Assembly (NCBI GenBank): GCA_964019695.1
Contig: OZ026527.1
Location: 73,309,471 to 73,373,470 of the forward strand
Direction of reading: 5' to 3'
DNA: 64,000 nt
Origin: Loripinus fragilis
Taxonomy: Eukaryota > Mollusca > Bivalvia > Lucinida > Lucinidae
A program made the translations under genes and the position numbers. Shown here piece after piece: positions 63,079-64,000 of the stretch. Position 1 is the stretch's first letter. Each line of letters starts with the position of its first letter. Below the pieces are notes generated by a model. That model saw only the letters and a list, made by a program, of their open reading frames with translations, made no database searches and had not been told where the DNA came from.

Positions 63079-64000
63079 CGTTCAGCTAATAACAATTGGG
63101 AAAGGCGATGGTATGTTAGGTTAATCAAACGCAGAAAATGATTCTACGGTTATGCATTAGGTGCGAACTATGGCAGTTAAACTTTTAATTGAGTGTACTA
63201 CTGTTCGTTATGCGCACAAAAAGATACACTGACTGTCTATTCTGGGTTCGGTGCACAATTAATCGGTCCCATTCAACTCTATGTAAAAAGGCATAATTCG
63301 AGCATCTACAAATTTTTCCAGGACATTGCTTGGACTTTTTTTCTGCCTGTGAGTGGCAAGATATGTCATTCACCTATCAAAAAAGTGAAAAGACAACCTA
63401 CCTTGATAATCTCGTTTTCTCAGCATTCTCCGTTCCTTGAGAAACAGTAAAAAAATCCGGGCTGAAATCCGACCGGCGTCATACGTTACCTGGGGAGTGC
63501 GTCGGGGAGTCTGTGACAAAATAGTCCACACAAAGATGCATTTTTCTGCATCAGCCTGACAAACATAGACCAATGTTGAATCACATGTACATTTGAAGTC
63601 GAATAAAGCACCCATTTACGCCATAAAGGGCCCAGAAACGGCAAGTGCTAAATTTCTAAAGGTACTATTTTCGTGGGCTACCAAACTGGAAGACTGTATT
63701 TGTGTACTAACACCTTCTGAGCCCAACGGTGAAATAATGCCATGTCAATGTTGCATGCAATCTAGTGACTTGGACAAAGTGCCCACTCACCTAATGAGTG
63801 ATGTGTACACCTTTGTTATTGATCTCATATTGGTGAGAAAATAAATCACTATCCAAACAACGTGGATTCAACACTGTCGTTAAGTTAATGATTAACGTAC
63901 ACCTACGTACAATATTTGAGTCAGCACATGAGATCTGGCTACATATCGCATATGCGTTGTTGTTCCATAAATATGCATGTACAGCTACCTAGTGGAGCTA

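Larger units (their letters stand above)
1..64000. repeat. Macrosatellite array, ~4.54-kb monomer, 14 units
   Basis: The same ordered series of blocks recurs 14 times in one orientation. Anchoring on the TGGACGAAATGC motif at position 1, unit starts fall at 1, 4530, 8994, 14364, 18903, 23441, 27976, 32509, 37046, 41579, 46319, 50858, 55396 and 59936. Lengths are 4533-4540 bp in most units, 4464 in unit 2, 5370 in unit 3 and 4740 in unit 10. The anchor is a convenience and the biological boundary is unknown. No single-copy sequence is present, so the array continues beyond both edges. Units carry private and shared substitutions, which argues against a trivial copy-paste assembly error, although copy number from assembly alone should be treated cautiously. 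Confidence 0.98.
59936..64000. repeat. Monomer unit 14, cut by window edge
   Basis: First 4065 bp of a monomer. The window ends inside flank B, just before the 63-bp inverted repeat. Its 5' end matches unit 12 (TAACACGTGTT, GCTCAGGCGC near 60254). Private changes include TGTCATATATCC near 59981, GCTACTAAGTGG near 60162, GAATAAGGCC near 60491 and CCCATTGTTAGC near 61212. Confidence 0.93.

Noticed and set aside
1..64000. rDNA, 5S, histone or snRNA gene cluster, which can also form arrays of 4-5 kb units
   Set aside because: No stretch I can recognise as rRNA, 5S, snRNA or histone coding sequence occurs in the monomer on either strand.
1..64000. Autonomous transposon or viral tandem insertion
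   Set aside because: No reverse transcriptase, transposase, Rep/helicase or integrase-like frame is present, and no terminal repeats could be defined at monomer ends. A non-autonomous rolling-circle origin cannot be excluded but has no positive evidence.
1..64000. CENP-B-box-like motif that would mark a centromere
   Set aside because: No convincing match was noticed in the monomer. I could not run a systematic motif scan.
1..64000. Assembly artefact (one monomer written many times)
   Set aside because: Units have private substitutions, indels and an interpretable recombination history. Exact copy number may still be wrong.

Overview
The whole window is one tandem repeat array. A monomer of about 4.54 kb recurs head-to-tail 14 times (13 complete, the last cut by the window edge), and both edges lie inside the array, so its true size is unknown. 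I see no convincing protein-coding gene, rRNA, functional tRNA, CRISPR or intact autonomous transposon. The layout points to a eukaryotic satellite or macrosatellite: nested tandem repeats, AT-rich spacers, long homopolymers, and a tRNA-derived SINE-like insert with Pol III boxes and an A-rich tail. The sequence does not identify the species.

Monomer map (unit 1 coordinates): 1-297 flank A; 298-1860 about 15-16 subrepeats of ~100 bp; 1861-1990 flank C; 1990-2130 a single diverged subrepeat interrupted by an insert with a CG-rich palindrome and a TATA-like box; 2131-2513 spacer; 2514-2632 tRNA-derived SINE-like segment on the minus strand; 2633-2929 AT-rich spacer; 2930-3136 a string of hairpins and palindromes; 3137-3826 spacer; 3827-4110 flank B; 4111-4173 a long inverted repeat made of subrepeat sequence; 4174-4529 spacer. 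Flanks A, B and C are diverged copies of one another, so the monomer itself grew by internal duplication.

The repeats are organised on three levels: ~100-bp subrepeats, ~4.54-kb monomers, and dimers of about 9.07 kb. The dimer is clearest in units 6+7 (23441-32508) versus 8+9 (32509-41578), and weaker alternation is visible elsewhere. Within this frame the array shows its own history. Units 2 and 3 share a 68-bp loss. Unit 3 is chimeric and carries nine extra subrepeats gained in two steps. Unit 10 carries two extra subrepeats and is a mosaic of two monomer families. Units 1-2 form the most distinct family.

The open reading frames in the window (longest 201 codons) are best explained as by-products of repetition. 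The ~100-bp period is not a multiple of three, and differences between copies do not look constrained at the protein level. Any function is more likely to be non-coding (chromatin, a satellite transcript, or a Pol III SINE RNA). The candidate elements below are inferences from sequence only.
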